A DNA stretch of 64,000 nucleotides from Protonemura montana (GCA_947568835.1 OX387604.1:20055076-20119075); one strand, 5' to 3'; positions 1-15,200 are shown, numbered from the stretch's first letter. The notes: generated by a model from the letters alone, not told the origin. Numbers and translations: made by a program.

Positions 1-178
1 ACGTTGTAAAAGTCACTCCTTGATTCTCTACTTTCGGTAAATAAAGAACTGTTAAATTTATAAGTTTTTCCCATAAACTTTCCACGTATTTTAGAGTTCT
101 TTTAGAAATTATATAATGTTCTATTGCATCTTCAACATGCACGTTCTTTCACGCCTGTCGCAATTTTATCTGTTACAG

Positions 179-273
179 AGAGTGATATTCAACATCGTGA
201 ATTTTAGCAAAAATAAAAACTTGTTTCGGGACGGAATGACCCCGTTGGTGAAATCTACCAGCCGGCCAAAATG
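179..273 (+). CDS. AGBL4: CCP6 exon a (first visible)
   Basis: Acceptor TTACAG precedes and donor GTAAGT follows. It encodes RVIFNIVNFSK through SRPKW, the end of the N-terminal beta domain, matching the vertebrate segment of the same length. It starts on a codon boundary and ends in phase 2, splitting the Trp codon. Confidence 0.93.
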
Positions 274-3200
274 GTAAGTACTCAATCGGCATGGCGCCCA
301 ATCGATGTGCCCCCCCCCCCCCCTCCCCCTACGGACCAACTGTGACACCACTCTGTAGCATCCCGGAACCCGTACACTAAATCAGCATACCTCTAGTCGA
401 AATCTAGATTGCTTCTGTGTTATATATAATATGTCGGGATGCTATCGTATCTCGTTTAGTTTTGCTGCCAGACAAGGATCATTAGTTTTATTACAGATAA
501 AGGAAAATCGATTGCCATTACGCTATGCATATGCAGGGGGAGCAAAAGCTATATATTGTTAAGAAGACTTTAGATGAGCATTTACATGGTGCAGCATGGT
601 GCTTAAAAGCACGTGAAATAGATGCAGCGACCTCTTATATTAAAACACAAGATTATTCAGCAGCAAAAACCAATTTTGAGAGGAACAAAATGAACTCCAG
701 GCGCTTATCAAAGACAACAAAAAATTGAAGACCAGAGATGATTTTATTTAGCTTGATCTAACTAAATATAGATCCAAAATTCTCCCCCTTCAATTTTATA
801 CCTCTAGAGGTGCGAACCCAAGAAATTATTACATTTATTTGCGTCGAGTAAACTCAATTTGCAGGGAGCTATTCTGAATTTCACCGTCTTTCTGTTATCC
901 TATAAGCCGACCGTAGACGGATTGCCTTTATCTACGTTCACTTTGTTTTTCATAGGTTGGCATTGATCTTATCAGCTTCCATATTGTTTTAGGGGAAATT
1001 GCATTTTAGTCCCTTGTCCACTTGACTTTATTTCAATACTCCTGGGTGTTACATACCATGGTCGACTCCTCCTAAGCCTATTTCCTTGCTTCTGATGGAA
1101 TTATTTTCAAATCGCAATGTCACCAAGGCATCGTAAGCCGTATAACAACGTCTTACTAGTTCTCGAAACGAGACTTACAAGACAAGAGTGAAATCAGAAC
1201 GTCTGGCACGATAATTAAGAAAGGAAAAATCGAGAAAAAACGCTTTTATGCAGTTCATGACAAATAACATGGAACATGAACTTAAATCAGAGAAAAAGAA
1301 CATCCCATCGTGAAAAATTGAGAGTACTCGGTGTCTGTTCGTTAAAGACTAAAGATCTACTTTTTTAAAGATGTTCTATTCAGCTCATCACAGAATAGAC
1401 CCCCTGTCAATCTAGAATCCGACAAGAAACTTGACTTCCTTTAACTCAGAACGCATTCCCTCATCAAAAGTGCACCAAAAAAATTACCCTAGCAAACCAA
1501 AAGAAAAAAAAAACACTGTTATAAACACTATGATTACCTCTCCGCAAAACCTTGATTTGTTATTTTGATTCCAGGCAGCGTATGCCAAACAAGCATGTGT
1601 ATTACTACAAGTCTCCCGAGCACCAGAACCACTACGTCCTGTCGTTTGCTTTTGGATTTGACAGAGAAGATGATGTTTACCAATTCGCCTTCAGTTTCCC
1701 ATATTCTTACTCGAGATGTGAAGCACATTTGGATTTACTTGAGAGCAGACAGATGCCATTCTTCCAGCGAGAGCTACTGGCAAACACGGTGGTAAGCACA
1801 TTCTAATACCTTACCACTGTTTTAATAAGCCCTCTTTTGGCTTCACCAAGCGCTTCTTCTATTTTAGTTCATTTTCTCTCTACTTTACGATGATACTGAA
1901 ATCTTTTTTGAGAATAGTTTTACATGATTTTTTTCCCTTGCTACAAGGTATGAAAACAAGACAACTTTTTTTCCTTGCTGTGTTTCTATGGACACTGCCA
2001 ATTTGAGCGTCTTTAATCTGAATTGATTAATAAGCAATGAGCATGCTAAAAATATACTTGGTAAACAAACTGCAAGCTACATGGAACACTAGACCCTCCT
2101 TTCGGGGCTTCCAAGAGTAGTAGTATCACAAACTCCATACAACTTCTCTTGAACACAGGGCAAGTCAACCAGCTGATTGTATGTCACTAACTTGATCAGA
2201 CCATGCCGTACTGTGCTCGAGTATTGTATCACAGAAACTAACGCACTATTAGACTGTTTTAATTGGGATATATTTGGTCTGTTACCATGTAGATTCACCC
2301 TTGCATAACCTATTCGACCGTTCGTAGTTACCTGCACACAAATCTACCTACGAACTCAGTTAATTAAGTCACGATAAGGCCAGCCAGCCAGTAGCTAGGC
2401 AGACAGGCAGGCAGGCTGGCTAGTTTGCACACGTAACAAGGTAAATCTAACTACAAGTGTCATTGCATTCAGCAATGTGATGTGTTACTCAGAGCTCTGT
2501 TATACTGCTATAGATCCTCGATAAGTAACACATGCAAAGCTACAACAGTTTCCAATCCTGCATCTCTGCTTGCTTTGTTGGTGTTTCGAGACTTGTTCGT
2601 GAGCACCACCTGGCTCATTTACATAACGTGGTTCACGGAGAGAGCTCTCTACTGGCTAGACAATCTATCTTCACTCGATGCGTGACGGCAATGTTAGCCT
2701 CTGGTTACCCTAACTTTACTGGATAATTTCATTGCGGATGACGCTCTGTGAGTTATCTTAAAGAGGTGGAACACTCTTAAATGTATCGTGCCTGGCCGCA
2801 AATCTGTGAGAACAGGTTGCTAGCAGCTGGAGAACAAAAAAAATTTAATTAAAGAATCTTCTTTTGGTGGAGGTGCCAACAGAACGAATCTTACGAATTT
2901 GTACTGGTGGGTGCGATCGGGAGAAGAATAAGTCTTCCGACAAAATTCGAAAATAAATTGCGATTATTGATCGATCTCCATTAGGCAAGGAGTCGCGAGG
3001 CAACACACAGCTTTCAAGATGCGGTGGAGGTGCCGAGTTTGATCTCCTGTGCACATTTGCTCTGAGGGCTGCGTTCAGGGGAAGAGGGAACATTTTCAAT
3101 CAGTTGCGATTTTATGAGATTCCATATTTCCATGATTAGAACCATTGGTAAAAATGACCGAAATACTATCTTCTAGTCACATTTTCCTTTAAGAGCTAAT

Positions 3201-6200
3201 AGGTCAAAGTTGCAAGATGGGTGATCACCCAGATTTGTAGGCAGTTCTAATTCTGAAAATACTTCCATCTATCTATGTCCTATAACGATGCACTGGGAGA
3301 TTGGATTTGAATTGAAGATTACACCAACTGTTTTAGGTACAATTAAGCTACAATTTTAGGCAGAGGAACCGCAAAAAGATGCATTTGCTCTGAGGGTTGC
3401 GTTTAGGAGCTAGTTCAATTCAGAGGCAAAGACTTATTAAATCTAAACTCAGTAACCACGAGACATTGCGTTATCACGAAACGTTGGAAGATGCCGTACC
3501 ACAGCACCCTTTGGGGAACCATGGCGTGTCCCTGCATAGATTGCCACTCCTTACCCATTCATGGCCTCTCTTGTTGGCTGTTCGCAACTAGCCCTGTCCC
3601 CAGCAGTGTGTAAGGACGTAGAGTCATAAACTGATGCAGCCTCAAGTAGCCATATAATATGACATGGCGGTAAAGCTGGACTAGGCGAACGCGATTTACG
3701 CCCTTGTTTCGGCATGCGCCACACGCGGCAAGGACACCGACGCCGACGCCGACGCCGACGCGGGGATACGTAATGCTCCAATCCGAATATTCCTCTGTAT
3801 GTGTATTGCATGCTACATTTGCACACATTGCAGTTGGAATCATCGGGATTTATAAGGCGACTAGAAGTGAAGACCACATTTATATTTAGAGCGGAAAGTA
3901 AGATGAATAGCTATATTATCTAGCAAGTCATACTTGCAGCCAGTCCTTGGAGATGAGAACCTCTTTGGACTTGGATTACAATAGCTGTCTAGCTCGATCA
4001 GTACTGTGTCTTGGCTTGCTCGCTGATTATTTCGTCTCAGTTGGATTAAAAAATGCGAATTTAAACGATCGTACAATTAGCAACATTTCCCTAGGACTCG
4101 CAAGCGATTGTGTCCTCCGTGCCCAACTTTTATGCGGCAATCTGTTTTCAAATATTTTTTACGGAATTGAAAACTTTTCGCTTTAATCTTATTTCAACTC
4201 GATTTAACTTTCAGCAGTTTTGTAGTCAACACACATTTGCATTAATGAAGCTACGTAGCAGGATAGGTTTCGATTGTATAGTTCCTTGAAACAACCCGGC
4301 CTGCCACGAGAAGAAATAAATCTCAAGTAACTAACTTATCTACCGTCTTTAACGAAGGGAAATCGGTCACATCGCATACTTAACACGCTGTTCATTAGCC
4401 TCTCCAGACCATGGCTTATCCGAAATCCCGGCCTGGAATCCTGGCCCAAAATACTCGCAAAACGCTCTTATATTAAGCGCCAGCTACAATAATATATTAC
4501 TTTGCAGCTCTTCGCCTTACACTGTTCCATTCTTCCCATTAACTGTGTTTCTCACTAGCTCCATTAAGTACACAGCATCGCTGCTCGCTGCCAATTATTC
4601 AAATTACATTTTATAGAAAACTCATTTTGATCCGCTAGTACCGATAAATACCACACTCATCAAATACTCGATAAATTACAATTTAATAAAGATTCTTAGC
4701 CGTGCATTTCCATTCCGCTGGAGTCAGAAGAGCCATTATAACGCGTTGCCTGGCGCTCATTTATCCTGGTGCAAGGAGATCCAGGCCGATAGTCGGTAAA
4801 GTCAGGCAAGTCAAGGAAAGCCGGGGAAACTCGGGGAAAGTCTGGCCAAGACGAGGCCCAACGAGCGTGGAACAAGGATAAGACTAAGATAGCACGTCGA
4901 GCCAACAGACCTCATCACCCATTCCTTACCGTCCCCTCAGCCAGCTTACACACTCCTCCAAGCTAACATTATTTCATTTTACAAGATTGATGGTCTAATC
5001 TGATGTTAGTTGCCATTTATCTCGCATGATAATACCTCTTACAGCGCTTGTAAAAAGTAAAAACCATGTTCTCTAAACACGGAATAATATACGCGTACGC
5101 TACGCGTAGTTATTAAGATTCCTCAGCCGCTAGCTGCGAGGTTCAAGCATCTGGCTGTTTCTAAAGGCACACAATTACTATCTTCTAGATGGGAAAACGC
5201 TCCTTCTCTGCCATAAACCATGTACCGTTGGAATGCTAGTTCTCCGTTTCCTTTCCACACGTTGTAAAATTAAGCCCAACTGCTTTTGCTGGTCAGTTCA
5301 AGTAAAGTGGAATGCATTTACTCTATCCCTGGTCTCCCTTCTTACCAACAGAGCACCGTACTCTGCAATTTGTGCTGGCAATTTTTTAATGGAGTAATTT
5401 CCAAGCTCATGAAAGTTAAGGCGCTGACCTCGCCTGACCAAGCTCATTTTAACGGTCACTAAGCCAAAACATGATCAGAGAAACTAAGCGTGTATGGAAA
5501 CCGTTGAAAAAAGTCTTAAACATTTTGAACATAGCCGTGGAGGAGAGTAGGTTGTATAACTTGATAGATAATACACTCATCTCGAGTGGTTATTGGCTAT
5601 ACGTCTCCTTTTCTGAGCCGCAAGTCGATTGTGTTCTAAAGAATGTGTTCATATGCTCGAATTCGAAAGAGTGACTCTGTGAGTGTAGTAAGGTTAGAAG
5701 CTTTGCCCTCTGTCGGCCATAGTAGATGGCTGCTTGCGAATAGCATAGTGTCGACCTCTTGAAACTGTTATCATTCGCTTTGCTAGGGTGCATACCGCCA
5801 TACCACCATACCACCATACCACCACACCACCAAACCTACAACAGAGCCCAGACTCAATGACATTGCATTACCATACAAAACAGCAATCACGCTAAGGTAC
5901 GACCTAAGCAATTACAAGCTTCTTGCGAAGCGCGGAATCGTTATTCGACGAGGGGGATTGCATACTTTTGATGCAATTTTAGCGATTAGTTCCACTTGGA
6001 AATAATGGAATCCTGTGTTCAGTTACAGCTATGGACGAAACACAATTGAAATGGAGGCGTGGGAAGAATACACTGGAACAAAGATGGCACCGTATCAATC
6101 TTAATTATTTCTTCAAAGTACATATACATTACTCACAAAAGTATATTATTCTTCTCTAAATCACGACCATACATTCCTATTCTCGTTGGCTTTAAAAGGG

Positions 6201-9200
6201 CTGTCCAACTTTCAGTTCCACTCTTGACTCTATTTATACAGTGAATTAGACAAGTACACATTTCATCAATACATTTTGCAAACGTTCAAACCGAGGAGCT
6301 AGGTGATGGCTTCAGGACCATAGAATCTTTTTAAATCCATCAATTCTTACGTTGAAGATCTTACCTGAAACTGAAATATATAAAGTAAACTAAAAATGTG
6401 CGTGTAAAATTTCCAATCAATCAAGCAAATCAAGCAAACTAAAGAGGAAAAGCTAATTTGTGACAAAGTTATTTGGCCACAAAAGTATATCCTTGTTAAC
6501 CCTCACTGTTTTAGATATAAAAAACTAGACACGCGTTTGAATATGAATTGGTCGATGGAAAAAAACCATTGTCTCGTGCATTTCTTGAACTTTTTGCAGA
6601 AGATTATAGTCTATTACAGAAGAACGCAATTGTAATTTTCTTTTCAAGTGAACTTCATCCAAGAAAATTAGGTATGTAACCGTTGTATGCTTCAGTAAAG
6701 TTCTCTGAGTCGTAAATGATCGATTAAGGCACGAATAAAGAGATCGGAATGAATTGTATATTAATAAGAGGATTGAAAAACAGACTGAATTGTCAACCGG
6801 CATTCCAACCCAGTTGTAAGCGGAATATTGCATTCCAGACGCGGGACTGCGGATGCCAAGACGTGGACTTTGAGATCTTGGAATGTGACACCGCAGAAGC
6901 AAGGCCAACCTACGTCCTCCAAATTTATGTCATTACTTTACTGAATAGTCTCGACTATTGTTAAGTTTAGTTTTCACCACAGATAGGTTTCACCTCGAGT
7001 TCCCAGGTTCGATCAGTCACATATTGCAATAGACAATTTGCTACTTGCACCAATAAAAAAAGCTGAACTCTGCAATTTGACAACAACCAAAAATGTCAAA
7101 TTATTTTTTTCATTGCTTCAAACATGACATCAACTTTCAAGTTCAACTACGTTAGGCTCAGGTAGAACGGCCATCATACTTACACAGTCAATACTTTACT
7201 CGCTGAAACGCCCAACAATTATCAGGATTTCTGCCCCACTTAGAAATGTCGAGGAGTTCGATCTACAGAATAAACGATTCAAAGGAATAAAGTATTTTAA
7301 TACCTTTCAAAATTACAACCATTTCTATAACTCCCTCGGTCGCGAGTTCCATGAAAGTCCTAATTTTCTTCAAGATGAGTGCTTCGTTCTTTCTTAGGAA
7401 TGTCATCTGAAGAAATTGTGAACAGCATCTTCCAAAGATTCCATCCCAACACTACCACACTCAACAAGAAATAAATGAAAACAGATTGACGTGACCTCTT
7501 TTACAATCATTTCAATAAAATATTATTTCGTTGTTCTCACCACGCTCCCACGTGCCGTTTTAGCGTTGAGTGAGTTAGTCAGCCGCAAGCGAAGTTAGAT
7601 TGGTGATGGATTCGACAATGAAATACATAACTTTGTGCTAGGTATCTGCTTCAATCTTTCGAGCTTTGATTAAGCAATCATATCACCTCGCAACTGCCAA
7701 TTTAAATTAATGATTGGGAAAAAATGAATGGAAGGTGTACGGATATATTGGACGTAATTTTCAATCAGAGTTTCCTTTTCAGTGGTATATATACCAGTGA
7801 TTTTAAAGTGGGAAATAATCTACACTAAAATCTGTTCCTACTAACATTGAACTGGGCCTAAAATGATCTAAACGGAATGTCCAAATCCACCCTACATGTT
7901 GCTATTTCGAACCGAACCGAATGAAATTAGATCGAAAACAAAGGGTTAATTTGCTAGCCAAACGTGCACTTTGTTAACTGCAACCACGATTTTCGCCATA
8001 TTGTTAGAACACAAAGAGATGATGACGATATTCATGTGCATACCTAGACGGTCAGCGAAATCACGCTTGTCGCTGCTCCAAACAAGGGAACGTAATCCTG
8101 TGGATCATCGCTTTCAACAAAACCCCACTGCTCTGAAAACAAGCCAACAAATACCTGAGTATTATTCATAGCCCAGAATTGCTTATTGGAATACATGCTC
8201 ATCACAACATAGAATGGTGTTAATCAACATATGTGTCAACCGTGTTTGGTAAACAAATTAGTTTTTATTCTATACTTGATTCAATTTGTTGCGCAAGGTC
8301 TGGAACACGAGACACCGGATATGATATTATGTATGTCAGCCAGTGTAGGTGAGTTTATTAAAGGAAATTAATCACAAAGTATAATTTTGATGCAACCAGG
8401 TTGACTCGAGGCAGTCACGGTTATTGTCACTAACTTGGTGTTGCAGATCATATGCGAATCAATGTTGTGAATTGTGATAAACTGCACCCCAAATTGGCAG
8501 TATTGTTAATTGCATTGTGAAGCGCACCATTGTTCCAGACCACCGTTTAAAGCTTACGGCGCGTAGACGATTACTAACGATACCTATAGACGAGCTCTAC
8601 AAATTGTCTTGCAAAATTGCCCAAACTGAGAATTGACAAGCATGAGTAATTTATTTCCAATATTTGCTGTTTTCATAACTTTGTGTTTCAGTTACAGTGG
8701 CTTGCAAGCTGCATCGAATTATTGGTTTCACCTAGGATATATATTTAGTTGTATAATTTCTGAAGAATTTTGGCGAGTGGAGAACATATGTACCGAGCGC
8801 CCGAATCGGTGACAAGTTGCTACATTTTAGCCGAAACAATCAACTATTTCGCCCTTGAAATGATCAATCTATTTACTTCGTAATTATACGCCATTGCTTT
8901 AGGGTAACTGTCACGAGCTTATAGCAATATGCAGTCATCTTTACGTTACCGCTCTGAAATTTTCGCCTCCAAACTTTCTGAAAGACAATAATTGTAACGC
9001 AAAAAATATGATCAAAGATCAATGAAAACAATATGGGAGATTTCTGTGATATATGTCGTATTCTTGTGAGAAGTGGTTATCATTAAGGTTGCGTTACGGT
9101 TGAACCAAATAACAGACGCGAATAAAGCTCCATCTATCTAGCCAAAGTACTTCCCACTGTTTCACTACACATACTCCCATGCCAAGTTTCGTCCCACCGC

Positions 9201-12200
9201 ATTGTAGTTTATAATCCTAATTAGTTCAATTAGAGGTTATAAATGAGATTTTGCCAAAATTCGTAACGTGTCATGTTTTTGAGACATCCATTTTTGATTC
9301 AGTGCAAAATCGAACAATCGAACAATCGAACAAGATATATGTTTCAAGCCATATTTATATACGTATATGTATATATATATAACAGAAACGGTGTGTCAAT
9401 TTGATTAACGATTCCCAAAGCATCATTCAAATTGGAAAAGTTTAAAACTGTTAAATCGCGAAAGCAGGCTGTATTTGTAATGCAAACGGATACTTTTTCA
9501 AAGTCACGTGATTTCCTGACGTAATAGTAGAGTACACAGCACAACGTGACTCCATGGATGAACAGCGAGCTGTACCGAGAAGTGCTAGTAACTAGCAAGT
9601 GCACTTTTCATGCTCTCTGTACACCACCGATGTGTTTGGCAATACCAAGTCCCGTTCTCGGGTTAGCCTCTGCACATAGTGAACCAGCGATCGATCAATG
9701 TGGTAATATTCCATCCTGCTCAGACCAACGTAATTGTTAGCACGAAACATTAAAATGAAATAGTATTGTAGTGGTTGGAAACCTGCCCATCAGAGCTCCA
9801 TTATCCTTGATTGATTTGTGGTGTTTAACGACGCGCTGTTTTGACAACTGGCCCTACGGCACTGGTCTAATGGCGTTGGTGTATGAGAGGTTGACGATGA
9901 TGATAATGATGAATCTAACCTAGCCTAAAAGGGAGGAGAGGAAACCCGGTGCCGTCACATAGTCTACTTCTGCCGAAGAGCACCAAGGGGACCACCGGCT
10001 TAAAGTCCCTTCCGAAGGACGGTATAACTCGAACAGCAGGATTCCTCCACACATCCATACTGTCAAGAGGTTGATAAGCAAGGCGAATGAAGTTGCTGTG
10101 CTTACTTTCATCCCTCCAACCTCTCTCCCGAACAGAACTGGTCATGTGTATGATGGTCACCCATCCAATACCTGACTCAGCGCAGTTTTGCCTAACTTCG
10201 GTGATCTCATCATCCGTTATCCTTGACGAAGAGCAGATGAGTGCCGAGCAGCACCAAGCGTACTTGCCCTAAGACTTCAGCTAAAAGTCCCATGACCCAT
10301 GTCAAAAAGCCAATACCCATCATTGTGCGTCCTTTCTGCGGCTCGAGAGACCCCTCGACCAAAACGTATCACAAACCTCTCTCATACGATACCACAGTTT
10401 CACAGAGAACGCTATTTCTATTTTTTCAGTCGTGTCACATGTGTGTGTGTTTTCTCCATTTGTCTCAAATGACTCTGAGCTAAAACATTCTCATAAAGCA
10501 ATTTAAAACAAAGCACACACAAAAGCAGAAAAAAATATAGAGCATAGATTGCAGTGGTGCAAGCGTATCTGCCTTTGATTAGGCATGAGACTAAATGAAA
10601 AGTCATCATATGTGTCGCACTTCGTGTGTGCGGTAGTGCATTTGCGTCCAGCGCAATTTTCCACATTCATTGCTAGGTGCCAGACCATAATAACATACTG
10701 TCTGAGTTTAGCCAGGGATTGGGGCGGAGGGGGCGGGGGATTAAATGTAAGCATATCAACATATTTCGTCTCTCTATTTGCCCTGTGTGTATATAAAGCT
10801 ATTAATGCAAAGAGAGGATGATAGCTCGAAGAACAGAGGATGGAAGCTGCCAGTTGATACAAACCCAGGCCTCCAGTTTCCCAGAGTAATTTGTTCTTCC
10901 GCATGAAGCTACGATGGAATGTCACCGGTTATTGGACCAGTAAATCACTATCAGCATTCCCATTTTAGTACCCAGCCTCGGTGCTGGCGAGCATCGGCAC
11001 AAGTTCAATGATTATTGCGTGATTTACGTCCTACCGTCCTATATGCTACCATGCTACCGTGCTACCGTCCTACCGTCCTACACTCACTCAGCCCAGGGAA
11101 ATTATATTATTATATCACTCGCTCTACACATTCGCCAGAGGGGGAGTGTAACTGCGAGAACTGTACAATTATTCAGTGTTATTTCGTAAACCCCCGATAC
11201 AATATCGACGAGAAGTATTGGACAATAGTCGATCACTGACCCAAACCAAATGTCAAACTGACAATCTTCTGCCCCAAGATTTTATATTACACCAATCCTA
11301 ATGCTGCAATATTGAGCGCTAGGAGTGGCTCCATCAATATTTGTTTTATAGTATTGCCTTTTATCCTTGATACTCGGGGGATTAGATCAAATAGATACTG
11401 TTGGATAAAACAGAAGAATTCCGTTCGGTGCATCAAAGTGTTTTCGATTTTTGCAGCAACAGCGCAGACTCGACTTGGTAACCATCACTAGCCCGGGTAA
11501 TAGTAAACACGGGCAAGGGAAGAAGGTTAGGGTGGTCGTGGTGCTATGCAGAATACATCCAGGAGAATCTCCGACTTCGTTCATCTGCCAAGGTAATTTT
11601 TTGCTTCCTTGCTTACTTCTTGGAACCGTAGCTACTTGGAACTCCCACGAAAGCAACGTTTTTCTATTAAAACTGCATCATTTTTACTCCACATAATTGC
11701 AATATCTGTTTGCAATATTTGAACCATACTCGTAAGATGACCACGCAAAGAAAAATAATAACGCGCAGCGCTGAAAGTAACAAGCATAATATTGGTAATA
11801 ATAGCGAAATTTGACCCATATTTTTCAGGCTCCTCGTTCCGTAGGAAGAAACCACCCGTTACATGCTATATAACAATTCGTATTCGATTTTTCTTCCATT
11901 GTATTCCACGACTTTCCTAAACCAATTCCAAGTTGTCGCCAAATACTTGGACAGTTTTTTTTCTCTGATGGCAAAATCTCGAATCTGTCCCGACATTGGA
12001 CATTTTTTATTTCTCGCTTCATCGCTTAGAATCATGATCGCTGGTTTCTTTTAATAGACCCTTACCTTCAAGTTTCAACATCTGAACCAAACCCGCCCTC
12101 CCAACCATCACCACCGTTCACACTCACAATGGGATCATCGGCTCGTGGAAAATTGCATCCTCAGCCGCAACCGCACACGCACAATTCGGAAGAGATTAAA

Positions 12201-15200
12201 ATATTGATAAAAATATAAACCAAACGTGCGTGTATCTGGGATTCTGAACGCCAGAAATTCATAGGTTTTTATGTTTCTTATAAGTTTTAAGATCAAGTGA
12301 ATTAACTCGTTTATTTAAGTTTGTTATTATTTGAAAGTTGAAGTGAATGAACATTGACCACGAAACAATCTCGAAATGTATGGTAGAATGTGTTTGTTTC
12401 GTGTAGGCAGAAAACCCGGTTTGAGTGTTGATTGTCAAGAGATTTATCTCCAAATAGGGGGGGGGGGGGGGGGGCTTGTGGCATTTTACAAATTATAAGA
12501 GATACGCCGACCAAACTAGTAATTTGAATCATCTGTTTCTTCTCATCCCTTCAATTCCCAATTTCCAGTGCACCCTCTTCCCCCCCCCTCTCATCACACC
12601 AGCCCCCCTCAATTTTATTCTGTATCATTGTTTGAAAACTCACCGCGCGAATTGAGAAAAGAAAGAAGCGGGGCTCCATGATGCCCTCGGCTCGTCTCAA
12701 TAAAAAATAGAAAACTTGTTGAAAATTAGATGCACAGAGAAATAAGAAGAAAGGAAAAAAACGGGTTCTATATCTCGCAGTCATGCCGCGCCACGCCCTT
12801 CTCCCCATTTGATGGTCGCCAAGGGGCCTCAGACTCCGCCTATAGGCATCTATGCGCCTCCACTAGCGGCGCTGGGCCCCAGGCCCCGGGTCCCCGTGTC
12901 TCCGTTAGAGGCAGTAACACAGACACAACTAGTCAGCAAGAATAAGACCACCAATTCGACCAGCCAAGCAATTAAACGGAATTATGTTATTCAATTCTCT
13001 CAACTCGAAATCTCGACCCACGAATTGCCGACGCTAGCTGCAATCACAATAACATGTGACGTCACCAGTGGCGTACGTCTTGGCTTGGAGTCAAAGCTCG
13101 AAAAGGGTCCGATGACAACGAGCCTCGATTTCAGTGCGTGCCGCTGCCGCAGGGTAGGAGAAACGGAGGATACCTAGCAAGCAAAACTTTCCTTCACCGA
13201 CGACCGGCGTCCCAAAATATTGGTCGGCCTGTACAGAGGGGAGAGGGTACGTTCCAGCGAAGCCTGGCGCCCTATAGTTTAGCTAGGCAGCTAGAGACAG
13301 CATGCCGCCATGTAGAATGCGCGCCGGCAAGTGCCGACAAATTCCGATAAGCAACGGTAAGTGCCGGTAGGTGCCGCCAAGTACCGAAAAGTGCTGATAA
13401 GTGCCGGTAAGTGCTGATAAGTGCCGGTAAGTTCTGGTAAATACCAGAAAGTACTGGTAAGTGTCGGTAAGTTCTGGTAAGTGCCGGTAAGTGTCGGTAA
13501 GTGTCGGTAAGTGTCGGTAAGTACCGGTAAGTGCCGGAAAGAGGTGGTTAGTACCGAAAAAAGGCAGTTAATGTCAGAAAGGGTCGATAAAATAAGTGCC
13601 TGTTAGTACTGATAAGTGCCTGTTAGTAACGATAAGTGCCTGTTAGTACCGATAAGAGTCAGTTTGTCTTGGTAAGCGTCTGTTAGTACTGATAAGTGCC
13701 GGTCAGTCCCGGTAAGTGCCACTGTGTGCACGTTTGTGTCAGTTTGAGAAGCAAAGCAAGCAGCAAGGTGCAGGCGTAGGATACGGCGCGAGCTATAATA
13801 CTATTTCGTCTTAGTGTTACGACTCTTAGTGTTTGTTTTTATGACTCGCGGGGGAAATGTCGGGGAAGACAAGAACGCAGCCATGGAATGGAAATGGATC
13901 ATGTGGAAACAGAACAGGCAAGAAGGAAAAGGAAATATACATTTAATGGTAGATATTAGTTCACGTGACACTTGATTTCTTACGCAGCTTCAACTTTCCT
14001 TTAGGCTCTCGTATTATGAGGGATGCATTTTAACCGTTACGCACAAATAGATTTTACGGCAGTTAAATTACAGAGCAAAATTATTGCGAGAAAAAAGAAT
14101 TTCCTTTAACAGACTTCAAATATTGTTATATTTAACCAAGTTCCGATCAGTGGCACAGTAATTTGATTTGTAGCGAAACCGATGTTCGCTTAGCATTTCC
14201 CGCAATATCATAATATGTCGGAAATAACATAGAAACGCGGAAAAAAAAAATTGCCACTGAAACAATGCATGGTATTTGCAATGCAATATTACTGAAATTT
14301 CAACGATTTGCACCACCAGCAGCGGTGAAACTTTTGCTTCTGTGAACTGAGGTAGCTCGATATTACGTTTGCAGTTTATACATTGCTCAGGAAAATAGGA
14401 CGTGCCCATTATGAGTGCATCTGATCAATCCGTGGTCGAGGAAATTAACCAGAACTATTTCCACACCGTCTCTCAAGGACAACCCTTTCAACTAAGCCAT
14501 TATAGGCAATTGGGTTGCTCGGGTTTAGCATAATATTAACCAGAACTATATTCACACTGTCTCTCACGGACAACCCTTTCAACTAAGCCATTATAGGCAA
14601 TTGGGTTGCTCGGGTTTAGCATAATATTAACCAGAACTATATTCACACTGTCTCTCACGGACAACCCTTTCAACTAAGCCATTATAGGCAATTGGGTTGC
14701 TCGGGTTTAGCATAATATTAACCAGAACTATATTCACACTGTCTCTCACGGACAACCCTTTCAACTAAGCCATTATAGGCAATTGGGTTGCTCGGGTGTA
14801 GCATCTTTACTATTTAGTCCGAAGACTTCAAGAAGCCAGTGTCCATTTATAGTAAGGTGGCTAGTGCACGCTGGGAAGAATGTCGGATAGCAGATTCCCC
14901 CATGAGCCCAGTGGGAAGCTGGGGCTTGCTGGGTCAGGATTTATCAGGATTTTCTCTCGTGAGAGCCAACACGCCACGGCGAACGAGCTTGTAAGGTAGA
15001 CGGGGCATTTTTCGTACGAAATATGGTACCTAGAATGAGGATGTTACTGCGTGTTAAAAAAAAATGAGGGAACCTGGAAGTTGGGGAAGGTAGAAGGTAT
15101 AAAAGTAAAAGGGTGTTAAAAGATGCTCGATGTTTTCACGGTGCGACGTAATGCTTTTTTCTTTCTTTCCTTTTTCGCTTTTTTAACAAGAATAGTGTGA

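Larger units (their letters stand above)
1792..11456 (+). other. CCP6 intron (9.7 kb)
   Basis: Longest intron of the window. It contains a direct 25-bp repeat (3057 and 3383), a GACGCC hexanucleotide run (3737-3761), a CCATACCA run near 5790-5825, a triplicated AACAATCG near 9311-9333 and a 5S-derived SINE (9808-10262). Open frames here look like chance or repeat products. Confidence 0.75.

Noticed and set aside
6525..6908. 127-codon minus-strand frame in the largest CCP6 intron
   Set aside because: No motif or compositional support. Length is expected by chance in a 64-kb window.
10503..10925. 140-codon minus-strand frame
   Set aside because: Contains a run of prolines from a simple G-rich stretch on the plus strand and no recognisable domain.
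14445..14808. CRISPR-like array
   Set aside because: Contiguous 91-bp units with no unique spacers, in a eukaryotic intron.
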